This document shows, one piece after another, positions 1-11,962 of a stretch of DNA of 64,000 nucleotides; within the stretch, counting starts at the first letter, position 1; each line of letters opens with the position of its first letter. Made by a program: the position numbers and the translations under genes. The DNA comes from Neofusicoccum parvum (taxonomy: Eukaryota; Ascomycota; Dothideomycetes; Botryosphaeriales; Botryosphaeriaceae). Location of the stretch: assembly GCA_020912385.1 (NCBI GenBank), contig CP087206.1, positions 248,001 through 312,000 of the forward strand. Reading direction: 5' to 3'. Under the pieces are notes generated by a model. The model ran no database searches. It worked only from the letters and a program-made list of their open reading frames with translations, and had not been told where the DNA came from.

Positions 1-755
1 TTTTCTTCAACATTGGAGTTCATGTTGATCAAATGGGTGCAGAGAGGTCCGAACAGTGGTTTCGGACTCTTCCAACAAATGCGCCTGGTGGGGATCTGCC
101 TTGGGGCGCGTGAGCATCTTAAGATAATTATGGAGAGACAGCATTGATCGCTTGGGGTCGTGGCCATTTTGGCTCAACATGGGCCGATATCGATAGAGCG
201 GCTCGTCCCTCTGGCGAGCCCGTTTCGAGAGATGTTGAAGTAATTCTGATTGGTGGAGGACTACACGAACCTGTGGGGGCGCATCTCCAGGCAGCATCCT
301 ACGTCATCTGCCGCTGCACGCCTCGACCCGTTTCATGTCCCAGAAGACCCGGTTCTGCATCACGAGCACCTTGGCCTGCAGATTCCAGGCGCCCCTTTTC
401 CCTGCATGACGAATTGCTGTGCCCCGTTTGTACGATGCGAGCTACACCTGAGGCACTGCTCGTGGAAACTGCTCGTGCGTGCTGATGCGCTTTGATCGCG
501 ACGTGCCGCCCCCTGGCAACAACGCGTGTTTCGCGATCTTGCAATAATTCGCCATTGGCCAAAGCCACCCCCAGAGCCGCTCACCGCAAGACGTCTGAGA
601 GAGATAAGGCTGATCTGGCGCCACCTCCGCATTTCGGGGCGGCACTTTAAATCCTGTCTTTGCAGCGAGATTCTGCAGTGTGGGAGCATGCATACCCCAA
701 CCTCTGCTTCGCAGCGCCCTTCATCCGACCTCCGACCTCAACACAGCTTCCTGCC
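1..755. other. Upstream region, no supported gene
   Basis: Both strands hold only short overlapping reading frames with no recognisable motif and no clear codon pattern. The right part is presumably the promoter and 5' leader of the ankyrin-protein gene starting at 756. Nothing further can be supported. Confidence 0.4.
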
Positions 756-2608
756 ATGAGCCACGACTCGACCCTCAACAGTTTGCACCGGAACCCGTCT
801 GCCAGGAAGCGCCTGTGGCAATCAGTCACACAGCAAAATGGATCCCAACCAACAAAGCGGGGGCGCAAGGCATTGGAATGGCCGAAGAAGAAGGAGCGTT
901 ACTTGTACCTGGTGGTTACCGAGACATCCGTGCCGATCGATAGGATCCCGTGCCTCCTCTGGGACGAGGCTTTCAAGCCGACGTAAGCATTGGCATGCTC
1001 TCACTCCAGATGCGCTGGCTCACGCTTGTAGACCTTACCAGTGCAGAGAGAAATTCAAGAAGCTCTCCGGGGGCACGACTCCGGATGAACATCGCCTCAA
1101 GAACACGGCCAAGACCGCAACTACCCTAGAAAACAAAAAAGCTTTCCTGAGAAAACAGTGCAAAAAATGGCTGAAGCGGGAGAATGGGTCAAGATCCGAG
1201 CTGCCCGTAAATGAGGAGACCCCAAGCCTCTGCTCATCACCCTCCGAAACTCCTCCGGCCACTGCATCATCCCAGGGAACTCCGAGTGACTTCACCGAGC
1301 CTGACTGGGTCCTTTTCTCCCCTGCATCTTACGACTCACTGCACTTCTCGTTCGACGGAACAGTCCAGGCTACGTCCAATGTTCCCGACCCCGCATACTC
1401 CAAGAATCCATCCGAACCGTCAGAATCATGGAGGCAAGAGATGGAAAAGATCCAGGAGAGATATCCGGCCGGCTTCTTCGATTACCTGAAAGCAAGAGCC
1501 TCCATTTCGTTTCGAAGCGTCCGCGATTCCCATGGGACGGCATACACAAGGTGGTCAGGGAGCTCATCTCGTCGCCCTTCGGCAACCCCACAGGATCTTT
1601 CCACCGACGCTGAAACATTCAGCTTTGAGCCTGAGTTGATGGAACTCTTGAGAGCTGTGGACCGGCAGAAGGATCCAAAGTACCCAGAAGCTTTGCGGAA
1701 AGCCCTCTCGGGCGAAACTGCAAGGACAACAACGGGTGAGACACCGCTCCACATTGCTGCAGCACATGGAAACGTGCTTGCTTGCCAAGTCTTGCTTGAT
1801 CTCGGCGCCGATGTATACGCTCGAAATATATCTGACGAAGAGCCTCCCACGTACGCCCGCAGGGAACTCAGGCACGTGGAAAACCCATCAAACGAACTCT
1901 TTTGCGCCGTCCACAGGTGCACCGACATGATCAAGGCTGCACCACATCACAACGAATACCAGAACTCGAGGGCTCCCAAATCCCAGAAGAGGAATTCACT
2001 ATTATCTCTTCTTCAGCTACCCAGAAAGAGCACGATAGCCACAGATGAGACTGCACAGACTGTGCAGGCATTGGAGACTCCCTCACACGACCCTTCCTTC
2101 GGCTATTACCACGCGGAGTTGAGCTCCACAGCGGCTCTGGGATTCTCATCTGACTGTTCAGAATCATTCGTGAGCGAAAATGAGTAAGTCAGCACATCTC
2201 ATAAACTTCCGTACCATCTCGAATGCATGGCACAAAGCCTACCACAACATCTGCTGCCCGTGACATTGACCGCTGGATAACAGATTCGTTCCCGGCCCTA
2301 CTAGCCAGGCTAATGCCTCATCAACAACACCGCCAGAGGGCACTCCGTCGCACAATCAAATGCCCTACCAAGTGCGGATGCTCTACCGAAACTCGCTTGC
2401 CAACTTCGGCGAGCAGGTGGAGGCGCCGCGGCAGGATCCGCATCTGCAAACCGTATTCGAGGAGCACGATGGCATTCCATTAAGCGCGTGTGAAGGTTTT
2501 TTCAATGACCATGAGATTTCTCTAGAGAACTCTGACCAACACGCTGCAACCGAGGAGCGCGGGGCAGAGAGACGTGGCGATTACGAAGTGGAGTTGGCTT
2601 GGAGATAG
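756..2608 (+). CDS. Clr5-like N-terminal domain / ankyrin-repeat protein
   Basis: A three-exon model (756-982, 1032-2183, 2284-2608) gives 567 residues. Introns are GTAAGC..GTAG (49 bp) and GTAAGT..ACAG (100 bp), and both joins keep the frame. The N-terminus (about residues 30-95) has basic, Trp and aliphatic residues spaced like the fungal Clr5-type helical domain that often precedes ankyrin repeats: KKKERYLYL, then FKPT joined by intron 1 to PYQCREKFKKL. A Ser/Thr/Pro-rich linker follows. One clear ankyrin repeat lies near residues 310-342 (GETPLHIAAAHGN, then LLDLGADVYARN). The C-terminus has no recognised domain. The start ATG at 756 opens the only frame that runs through the first domain. 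Family members are poorly characterised and several are thought to act in protein interaction or regulation, so no specific role is claimed. The 3' end converges on the transporter gene 299 bp away. Confidence 0.72.
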
Positions 2609-2907
2609 GATACGAGCAGGGAGTGAACTGGGAGTCCCGGCTTTTCCTCACGATTCATCGGAAGTTATTTTGCTTCGTAATTTTCTAATAGTAATACTTG
2701 AAGATGCAGTTGTTCTTCATGAGCTGCCACAATCACGGCAAATGCACCCACGCAAAGTTGAGAGGCCGCTGATGTAGCGGCAACATACCGCTACCACCGG
2801 TCATTTTTTTTCTATGGGAGTCCAATTAGTAAAGGCTGTGCTGTCACTTCTTCACCGTAGAATTATGGATATCACCCTTCATCTTCCACACTATCATCCC
2901 ATCTGCT

Positions 2908-4805
2908 TCACTTTGCCTCAGTGACATGGTCCACATCCCCTTCATACGCATCAACCTCATACCCCGCAAACTCCCTCGCCGGCACCCCCCTCGCAAACAT
3001 AATATCCAACTCCTCATACGTCCTCCCTTTCGTCTCCGGCAGTCGCCAAAACGCCCACATAAAGCACACGAACCCCGTCGCCGCCCACACAAAAGCCGTC
3101 TTCCCCTTCAGATTCCCCTCCGTCGGGTTCACCATGTACGGCTCGACCGTGTACCCGATGATCTGGGCCACGTAGTATGAGATCCTACTCAAACACACCG
3201 TCTTAGCGCGCAGCTTCGCGGCGCCCACCTCCGCGATGATAGCATAGCACACGGGGCCAACAGTGAAGTAGTACGCGAACAGCCACACCAGCACCACACC
3301 GCCCATAGCATAGCTCGCCGCCGGCCCATCCGGCGCCGCGACCTCGATCAACCCAACCGCGCACATCAGCGCCGCCAACGCGGCCAGGCCAGCAACATAA
3401 ATAGCGCGGCGGCCAGCCGCGGCCATCAGGAACCACGAGACGGCGGTGCCGACGCACGCCAGCGCCAGCCCGCCCACCGCCAGCCGGAACGCCGTGGCGG
3501 CGGCCAGCCGCGCCGCCTGCGCGAAGAAGTACGCCGGCGCGCCGCCCAGCTGCGAGCCTGACCACACCTGCGCCGCGAACACCGCGCACGCGATCTCCGT
3601 GCGCCGCCGGTCGCTGCCCCGGAGGCAGTCGCGGTACCGGCTGCCCGACGCCAGGCGCCGCTCGATCGCGTCGGTGTGCACCATGAGCGCGACGGTGGAG
3701 GTGAGGGTGGTGTGTGGTTGGTTGGTTGTGAGGCGGGAGAGTGAGTGCGTCGCGCCGGCTAGGTCGTTGCGGCGGACGAGCCACCAGGGCGATTCGGGCG
3801 CGAAGTAGAGGATGAGGAGGAGGGGGAGGGGCCAGGCCCATTGGATTGCGAAGGGGATTCTGTGGGGGGTTGTTAGTGGGGTGTCTTTGGAGGAGGAACA
3901 ACAACAAGAAGAAGAAGAAGGAGGGGGAGGAGGAGGTTGAAAATGAAAAGGGGGTTTGGAGTTGGTGATGATAAGAAAAAGTGCTTGTGCATGTGAACAA
4001 AAACCAGACCGAAGTGTCTCCCTCATCCACTCATACCAACTCTTACGCTCAACTTCCCACATCTTCTACCAGGAAATACGGTGCTGGCAGAACCCCATCC
4101 TCACTCATACACTCACCTATACGCCCACTGCGACTCCCAATCCGAGAACCCCTCAAGCACGCCCGCAGCAATCAACTGACCAATCGCCCAGCACAGATTC
4201 ACATACACGGTAAGATACCCCCTCAACACCAGCGGACACACCTCAGCCGCATACGCCGGCGCCAGGGTCGCAAAAACGCCCCACGGCACGCCGCAGAGGA
4301 TCTCGCCGACGCACAGCATCTCGATGCTGCGGGCGAAGAAGGTCAGGGACACGAAGGCGGCGATGGCGGCCAGGGCGGCGAGCAGCACGCGGCGGTAGCC
4401 GAAGCGCTCGGTGAGCCAGCCGCTGGCGAAGGCGCCGACGATGGTGCCGGCCGTCGTCGCGTTCGTCAGGCCCGCCTGCCACGCCCCCGACACCTGGTGC
4501 TGGCCGAGGGCGGGATAGTACGCGCCGTAGCGCCGCTGGAAGGCTGGCTGCGCGAAGAGCGAGCCCACCAGCACGATGTCGTAGCCCTCCATGATGATGG
4601 ACGTGGACACCAGCATCGACCAGAAGACGGCGCGCCGGTGCGTGCGCAGCGCTGAGAGGAAGGTCGTCGAGTGCTCGGCGGCGGAGGCTTCCTGGGCGGC
4701 GCGGTGCATGTGCGAGAGGGATGTGGGGTCGGTGGCCGTGAGGGACGGGGTGGGGGGTTGGGCCTCTTCGAGGTGGTGGGCTGAGGATTTCTGTTCGCCT
4801 TCCAT
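2908..4805 (-). CDS. MFS sugar (alpha-glucoside-type) transporter
   Basis: Two exons (4805-4117 and 3859-2908) joined by a GTGAGT..CACAG intron of 257 bp give 546 residues with alternating hydrophobic segments, as expected for a 12-helix major facilitator sugar porter in the plasma membrane. Sugar-porter signatures are present: WLTERFGYRR in the helix 2-3 loop, PESPWWLVR near residues 251-259 before the central cytosolic loop, GRRAIY in the second half, and PETKGRTYEELD near 504-515 just after the last helix. PESPWWLVR followed by PETKGRTYEELD is typical of the fungal maltose/alpha-glucoside permease branch (family knowledge), which suggests a disaccharide or oligosaccharide substrate. The gene is divergent from a GH31 glycosidase 1.25 kb away, so the substrate may be the same alpha-linked oligosaccharide. 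The intron is long for this genome, but the frame rejoins exactly. Confidence 0.85.
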
Positions 4806-6052
4806 GGCGGGACAGATGAGTCGGGGGTGGGGAAATGATTGCAGCGTTGAGGAGATGCTGGTAGAATTGTTGTATCCACCAGAAAAGACGGGAGCTCACT
4901 GAGAAGGGGATAAGAGAACGGACTACAACAATAGGCAGCACTGGTGGAGGACTTGGTTATCTGGTCAAACACCAAGATTGCATATACAAGATAGGGAGAC
5001 TGGCGTCTCTTATGTAGTCAGCTACGATATCACCTCACCTTGTCCAGAACCCCTGCTCTTTGAGCCCGAATCATTGGGGCCCTTCCGGATGCCGTGTGCT
5101 AATCCTTGTTGTTTACATCCAACTTTTGCCGGTGGATGAGTTGCAAGCATTGCCCAATTCGAAAGGCAGACAGCCAGTAGACTGCTTGGCCTGCATGTGC
5201 GAAGTGATCGAGCACCGGGGATCAGTAGAGGGGGTGCTGCAGTTGACGACTAGCGCCGAATGCTTACTGGCGGCACCATCACCGGGATACTTGGAGTATT
5301 CGTCCAGATACCTAGCTTGCAGTCCACTCTGGCGTAGTTCGACCCCCGGTTGAGTTGTCTGACAGTGGATGGCTAGTAGAGACATCACATTGGGCGAGTC
5401 TGATGAATGTACAGCGGTAGCCGGGTGCAACGGCCTCTCCAAATCTGCGTGGACGCTGCGTGTAAGATGCCGGACTCGGCTCGAGATCCTGGCCAGCACG
5501 CCCGAAGCACGCGAGCCTGGCTTGCAGCTCCAAAGATCGGCCTCAGTTGGGCGCTCTCCCCGGATTCCCGCCACCGGAAATCAGAGCCCCAGGCCAGGCT
5601 GCATCACGACGGTTGTCCGGCTAAAAGCAGCACGAGTCGTGATGTGTGGCGGCTAAAAGAGGAGAATCTGGGGAAGGAGTGCGGAGCGGAGAGGGCGGGG
5701 CTCTTCTTGGCTCTCGCCTCCGTCTGGCCCGAGTCGCCCCACCGGACGTCTGGCGCTCTGCTGCATCGTTGCACCACATCCCACGCCACGTAGCCCCGGT
5801 GGGCTGATGCGGGCGCGGGGTATGCCCAGAACCGCCCCCAGAGACGTACCTTTTACCTGTGCTGTTCCTGGAGCTGCGCTTGCGGAGAGGCCGCTATGTA
5901 AAGCGGCGCCATTGAGCTCAATCGACCCAGCTTCGCGTGTGGCTTCACTGTTCCTTCTTTGGCAGCTCCCGTTTCCTGATTGGGTAGCTGTGGTCAGCCG
6001 TCTGAGTCCCGCAAACCAGCCTCGTTGAGCACCTGGTAGCCCGCGTCCCACC
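4806..6052. other. Divergent intergenic region between transporter and GH31
   Basis: This 1,247-bp stretch separates two divergent start codons and no coding gene is supported in it. It carries two GGCTAAA motifs and a tight group of SYGGRG motifs, listed separately. The segment nearest the transporter is otherwise unremarkable. Confidence 0.5.
5619..5700. promoter_or_regulatory. Putative XlnR (GGCTAAA x2) and CreA (SYGGRG x4) site cluster
   Basis: GGCTAAA occurs at 5619-5625 and 5651-5657 in the same orientation, 32 bp apart. It is followed within about 45 bp by SYGGRG-type hexamers at 5668-5673 (CTGGGG), 5681-5686 and 5686-5691 (both GCGGAG) and 5695-5700 (GCGGGG). GGCTAAA is the known binding core of the xylanolytic activator XlnR/Xyr1, and SYGGRG that of the carbon-catabolite repressor CreA (established knowledge). 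The cluster lies about 350-430 bp upstream of the GH31 start. Such short motifs also arise by chance, so regulation is an inference from their clustering and from the neighbouring genes. Confidence 0.45.
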
Positions 6053-8225
6053 ATGTTCTCCCAGGACGACACCCGGCTCGTCTTCAAGTACGACGCCGAA
6101 GACCTCTGGATCGAGCCATGGGGCCCCAACGCTCTGCGCGTCCGCGCCACCAAGCAGCAACACCAGCCGCCGACCGGCGACTGGGCACTGACCTCCCCAC
6201 CACCCGCACTCCCGGCCAAGCCCACCATCATCATCCAGCCGTCGGGCGCCTCCATCACCAACGGCAAGATCAAAGCAACCCTGACGCCGCGCGGCAAGCT
6301 CACCATCCACAACGCCGCCACGGGCGCCCTGCTGCTGGAGGAGTACTCGCGCAACCGCAAGGACGTGACGGACCCCAAGTGCAGCGCGATCGAGGTGGAG
6401 GCGCGCGAGTTCCGGCCGGTGCCGGGCAGCGACGCGTACCACCTGACGGCGCGGTTCGAGCCGGCCAGCGCGCGCGAGCGGCTGTACGGCATGGGGCAGT
6501 ACCAGCAGCCGTTCCTCGACCTCAAGGGCCTGGACCTCGAGCTCGCGCACCGCAACTCGCAGGCCAGCGTGCCGTTCGCCCTCAGCTCGCTCGGCTACGG
6601 CTTCCTGTGGAACAACCCCGGCGTCGGCCGCGCCGTGCTGGGCCGCAACGTCGCCAGCTTCGAGGCCTACGCCACAAAGGCCCTGGACTACTGGGTCGTG
6701 GCCGGCGACGCGCCGCGCGAGATCGAGCACGCCTACGCGGCGGCGACGGGGACGGTGCCGATGATGCCCGAGTACGGGCTGGGGTTCTGGCAGTGCAAGC
6801 TGAGGTACCAGACGCAGGAGGAGCTGCTCGGCGTGGCGAGGGAGTACCGCAGGAGGGAGTTGCCCATCGACTTGATTGTGATTGACTTCTTCCACTGGCC
6901 GAAGCAGGGCGAGTGGAAGTTTGATCCGACGTACTGGCCAGACCCGGACGCGATGATCAAGGAGCTGAAGGAGCTGAAGATTGAGCTGATGGTGTCGATT
7001 TGGCCGACCGTCGACAAGCTGTCGGAGAACTATGAAGAGATGGTTGAGCATGGCTACCTCATCCGCACGGACCGCGGTATACGGACTGCCATGGATTTTC
7101 AGGGTGATACCGTTCATGCTGATTTCACCAACCCCGGGGCGCGCGATTACGTGTGGAAGAAGGCCAAAGCCAACTACTGGGATAAAGGAATCCGTGTCTT
7201 CTGGCTTGACGAAGCCGAGCGTGAGTGGCCTTTCCCTCATCGTTATCCACAGAGCAGCAGTGGTGGGGGACTCATGTCCGCTGATTGATCCTTATTTCCA
7301 CTCACCTCTCTCCACTCACCCAATCAAGCCCAAAACCTCCCACTCCCAACCTCACATCACCAACTCCAAGACATCCCACACCCCTAACACCGCCGCAGCC
7401 GAATACACCGCCTACGACTTCGACAACTACCGCTACTACCTCGGCCCCAACCTCACCATCGGCAACCTCTACCCGCTCCACTACGCGCAGGCCTTCCACG
7501 CCGGCCAAACAGCCGCCGGCCAGCAGCAAGTGGTCAACCTGCTCCGGTGCGCGTGGGCAGGCAGCCAGCGCTTCGGGGCGCTGGTGTGGAGCGGCGACAT
7601 CGCGTCGTCGTGGCCGTCGCTGCGCAACCAGCTGGCGGCGGGCCTGAACATGGCGCTGGCCGGGCTCCCCTGGTGGACGACCGACATCGGCGGCTTCCAC
7701 GGCGGCGACCCCACCGACCACGCCTTCCGCGAGCTGTTCGTCAGGTGGTTCCAGTGGGCCGCCTTCTGCCCCGTCATGCGCCTGCACGGCGACCGCGAGC
7801 CGCGCCAGCCGCGCCACGGGACCACGGGCGGAGCGGAGTGTAGGAGTGGCGCGGCGAATGAGGTGTGGTCGTATGGGGAGGAGGTGTATGGCATTTGTAA
7901 GAAGTATATGGGGGTGAGGGAGGGGCTGCGCGAGTACACGCGGGCGTGCATGTGGGAGGCGCATGAGCTGGGCGAGCCGGTCATGCGGCCGTGCTTCTAC
8001 GATTTCCCGGGGGATGCCAGGGCGTGGGAGGTCGAGGATCAGTACATGTATGGGCAGAAGTACCTGGTGGCGCCGGTGCTGTATCCGGGGGCGAAGACGA
8101 GGGAGGTGTACTTTCCGAAGGGCGCGGTTTGGGCGGCGTTTGAGGGTGGGAGGACGTTTGAGGGCGGGACGACGGCGGAGGTCGAGACGCCGATTGAGTC
8201 GATGCCGGTGTTCGTGAGGGGGTAG
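6053..8225 (+). CDS. GH31 glycoside hydrolase, alpha-xylosidase-like
   Basis: Two exons (6053-7220, 7399-8225) joined by a 178-bp GTGAGT..CGCAG intron give 664 residues. The GH31 catalytic nucleophile motif WLDEAEPE is split by this intron: Asp386 is in exon 1 and the Pro of DEAEP is built across the junction. The acid/base Asp456 lies in LVWSGDIASSW. Other GH31 landmarks are YGMGQYQQ, YGFLWNNPG, LDYWVVAGD, IDLIVIDFFHWP, PWWTTDIGGF and MRLHGDREPR. The DEAEP nucleophile context and the GDIASSW motif resemble alpha-xylosidase-type GH31 enzymes more than classical alpha-glucosidases. No signal peptide is visible, so an intracellular enzyme acting on imported xyloglucan- or isoprimeverose-type oligosaccharides is likely (inference). 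It is somewhat shorter than bacterial YicI-type enzymes. The divergent sugar transporter supports a shared pathway. Alpha-glucosidase activity remains possible. Confidence 0.88.
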
Positions 8226-10386
8226 GGAGAGGAGGAGAGGAGCTGGGGGGATCTTGTGTTCGTAGTTGATGAACAAGTGCCGTTCAGCGTTGAGATTGCT
8301 TGATATGCTTCGGTTCGTATAGATGGTTGGTTTAGAAGATGAATGTTGAACCTTTGAAGTATTCTTTAAACGGCCATCTTAACTGCCAGCTCATTAGCTA
8401 AGTAGCAATATGTCGGACCGACGAATATAACCTACTCGGTCAAGTTCATTCCTCCGCCTAAGGGTTCGCGAACGCGGCCTATGGCACGGGGGCTTCGTGC
8501 GTCCATTGACGTTGACAAGCCCCCACCACCTTCCCAGCTGGGATCAAGGGGGAAAAGTCCTGAAAAGGGTTTTTGCACGGCCTGTGTACTATTGTACACG
8601 GGCAGACTTTTGTCTTTTCTTTTTTCTATTTTTTGTGCCTTCTCTTCTTGGGGATGGAATAGCAGTAAATAAAACATTGGATACTTTAAATTCGGGTGGT
8701 AAACCGAGAAATTGCGATGAAATGCAACACGGATTGATTTGGCTGGCGGCCTTGACAAAGCTTTATAAATTTGGGAACCAAAAGACAATGTCTGCTGGAC
8801 GGTTTGAGGTATTTCTTGATGGGATGTTGGTAAACTGCGCATTGAAGACGAAGTGAGAAATACAAAACCCAGAACAGCCTACCTTGTCAAGGCAGTATAA
8901 TTCCAAAGAGCCGGCCACCTGTAGGACTAATCTCACGAGAGACGAGGCCCGACAATACGGCACAGCACAACGTCAGGCAAAGACAAAGGTACATTCGGAA
9001 AAGGATCCGCCCTGTCTGATTGGCACACCCACTAAATCCTTTCGATCGCACCCAGCACCACGGGTGCACAAAAACCAACTACGCGGTCCTCGACGGACAG
9101 CGTCACTGCGCCGATCCCGGTGTCTCGCAGGTTGTCGGAGCGTAGATCTGGCACATACATAAGCGCAGTCCTGTCACTGGCGTCGTCCGGCAAAATGCAT
9201 GTCGTCATGCCTGCCCGACCGGGAATCGCGGCAGGGAGAACATGGGGGCGGCGTGCCGCTGGGTACGTGTGCGGCGCAGAGTCCGGTGAGAACACCGGCC
9301 GCAACTCCAGACGCCGCCATCCCCCCACGTTGCTGCCCCGAACCCAGGAAAGTAGTGATGCGGATGGAAAGAGAGGTGTCGCGTGTGCCTGGCGCGCAGC
9401 TCCTCACGGGCGCCGCAGTGGCTGCGGGCTGGCGCTCGTGGTTCAGTCGAAGCTTTTGGCTTGGGCGCCAAGTACCCGCGGACCGGCGGTACGAACGGCT
9501 TGGTGCGGCTTGTTTGGCGGGTAGCGAGTCTTGGGCGCTGCAAGCCTCCAGCGCCTCATTGTGCTTTCTGACCACGGCTTTCGTCGTCGGCGTGCTCGCC
9601 GTTATTGCCGGGCGGCTTATCGTCGCACAGAAGATGGACTTCGTGCACTTATGTGAGAGAGATGGCCGCTGAAAGGGTTCCTGCAACTCTGGTGGGCGCG
9701 GTTTGCGATTGATTGGCGCAGACTCACAGGTGAATGCAAATCCGGCTTTGGTGACTGCCCGGGGGGTCGTAGCGCGTGGGTTCGTCGCCCGGTCATCGGC
9801 AGCCTTGCATGGATGTCAGAGGCCAACGTGCCGCCGAACCTTCCACCGCCCGTGGGGTCGACTCTCCTGCACCTGAAGGGGTCCTGCTGCCGTCCTGCAG
9901 TCCTGCCGTATTGTCCGTCCAACGCCTTCGGTGTCCAACGTCCGCCTGGTATGACTATGGCGTAAGCCACGGCGAACGCCCAGTGTCGCCGAGGCCCACG
10001 GAGAACCGGGCACATCTTAGTGATGGCGCCTAATCTCTTGTTTCCCCAGATTGCGCAGAGGCCAACTGATGCGGGGAAAGAGGCAGCAGGGATGGAAAGT
10101 CCGCTCCACGGCCCAAGCAGCGCTCTCGAGTGGACCCAAACCATCCCGCTATCGAAAGCCGACCCCGGCCTCATGTCGGAGCTGGGTCCAATTTGGGTGA
10201 CGGGGCTGACAGATGGCTGCGGCTGCGAGTGTCGGTCCTGTCCCGCGCGCCCGTCACCGTCCTGGCCTTGCACAGAGATAAAGGGGAGCCGTGGGACCCT
10301 GAAGCCGCTCCAACGGCTTGTCCGTCGTCAGCTCCGCTTCTGCGCCCATCCGTCTCTCGACGACTTGGAGACACGTGCTGCCCAAC
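8226..10386 (+). other. Intergenic region upstream of the FNT transporter
   Basis: No gene is supported in these 2.16 kb, although both strands carry several 60-170-codon frames without recognisable domains or introns. The last 800 bp should include the promoter of the formate/nitrite transporter. GATA-type hexamers (HGATAR) occur at 10276-10281 (AGATAA) and in reverse at 9617-9622 and 10149-10154. They could bind the nitrogen regulator AreA, but such motifs are common by chance. Confidence 0.35.
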
Positions 10387-11553
10387 ATGGGTCCAACAAC
10401 AGTCAATGCCTATACGCCTAGTCAGGTGACGGAGATGGTTTCGAGAGCCGGCGTCCACAAGGGTCGGATGCACCCCTTGAAGGTGTTTCTGTCCTCCGTC
10501 AGCGCCGGATGCCTCCTGTCGTTTGCCGCGGCTTCGTGTATCACTGCCAACACGAGTCCATGGGTGAGTTCCCTTGGTCGTCCTTTTCTAGAGAAAAGGC
10601 TGACGTAGGCCTTTAGCTCCAAGAGAATGCGCCTGGCCCAGCTAGGCTCCTTGGCGCCTTTGTTTTCCCTTACGGTTTGGTCCTGATCGTCTTGACTGGC
10701 GCCGACCTGTGTACTGGAACGTTCATGGTAAGTTTAACTTACAGTTGCTGATGACGCAGTCACTAACGAGTTCCAGTATACTGCTGTTTCCGTCCTTCAT
10801 CGCCGACTGTCCATCTGGAGAATGCTGCTACATTGGTTCATCACCTTTTGGGGCAACCTCGCAGGGTCGCTGTTCATGGTCGCAATTATCTTCGGATGTG
10901 AGGCCTCCGCTCTGTTGACCCATATCGCAACCGCTGACAAGACCGATCCCAACAGACGGTGGGGTTTTCAGCACGGATCCTTACAAGGCCGAAGTCATCG
11001 CCTTCACGACCAAGAAGCAGGTGACGCCCGACTTCCACATGATATTCCTCCGCGGCATTGGTTGCAACTGGCTGGTGTGCCTGGGATGCTTCTTTGGCAT
11101 GCAGGGCCGTGACCTGACATCCAAGATCGTCGGCATCTGGTGGCCCATTTTCGCCTTCGTGTCTCTCGGATTCGACCACGTTGTAAGTGTCCATGCGTTG
11201 TTCCCGCTCGAATGCCGCTAACAATCCAGGTTGCCAACATGTTCTTCATTCCAATGGGCATCTGGGTAGGAAATCCGAGTATTACTGTCGGACTGTACAT
11301 CTGGAAGGGCATCATCCCGGCGCTGATTGGAAACATCCTGGGCGGCGGGCTTTTCTGCGGGGCGTACTACTGGTACATGTATCTGTATGAGCAGGAGGCG
11401 CCGCTCATCGATGGGGTGCCGTATCCAGAGCATAACGATGTTGAGAAGGGCGCGGGTTCGCAGCACATCGAGGACGTGAGGGGCCTCAACAAACTGGGCA
11501 ACGGCTCCTCCATGGAGAACGAGATACGCGGCATGAGGGAGACTGGAGGGTAG
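10387..11553 (+). CDS. Formate/nitrite transporter (FNT family)
   Basis: Five exons (10387-10563, 10617-10727, 10777-10897, 10956-11182, 11230-11553) give 319 residues. The introns are 47-58 bp with GT..AG ends, and every join keeps the frame. The sequence matches the six-helix FNT channel family of the plasma membrane: an N-terminal amphipathic stretch, GAFVFPYGLVLIVLTGADLCTG, a FWGNLAGSLF helix with the FNT Gly/Asn pattern, FHMIFLRGIGCNWLVCLG, and a late FDHVVANMFFIPMG segment in which His follows Asp. The FLRGIGCNWLV and DHVVANMF motifs are characteristic. In Aspergillus the homologue NitA imports nitrite, and other members carry formate, so substrate cannot be fixed from sequence. The C-terminal tail (about 60 residues) is hydrophilic and cytosolic. 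No nitrate or nitrite reductase gene lies next to it in this window. Confidence 0.9.
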
Positions 11554-11962
11554 GATGGAGAAGACTGAAAGAGAATATTGACAAAGGGATGTGAGGGCTG
11601 GAGAACCTGAATGTATGAGAGAACGAGGGACGAACGAGAAAATGTCACCTAAGCGTAGGAGCGCAAGAACGAGATGATTCGCCATGACGTTTGTCGGCGG
11701 ACGCCTGCAGTGCAGTGAGACGCAAACATGACAGGCAGATGAAGATTGCGAGATGCCGGTCAAGGCACTCTCTCCGGGCCCCGCACTGCCACCCCGCGAA
11801 ATGTTTGGTGCTGAGACTCGCCGGTCGCTCAGTGGTCACCTGCAGAAATCGCGTGTCCACGTGACAGGCAACGACTTTCGCTGCTCACCCGGAGCTCTGC
11901 GCAACTCTCCTCCGCCAGCATCACCGCGACCACCCACACCAACCGATTGGTGGCACGCCGCC
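11554..11962. other. Short intergenic region
   Basis: This 409-bp spacer between two tandem plus-strand genes contains the transporter 3' end and the IMPACT-family promoter. The IMPACT frame is open upstream of its chosen start (from about 11753), but that extension has no conserved features. Confidence 0.4.

Noticed and set aside
5945..7240. 431-codon minus-strand frame opposite the GH31 gene
   Set aside because: Low-complexity Arg/Leu/Val-rich product caused by GC-rich third positions on the coding strand; no domain. The plus-strand frame carries complete GH31 motifs.
9199..9672. 157-codon plus-strand frame upstream of the FNT transporter
   Set aside because: No motif or family resemblance, and an overlapping minus-strand frame of similar length exists; treated as non-coding.
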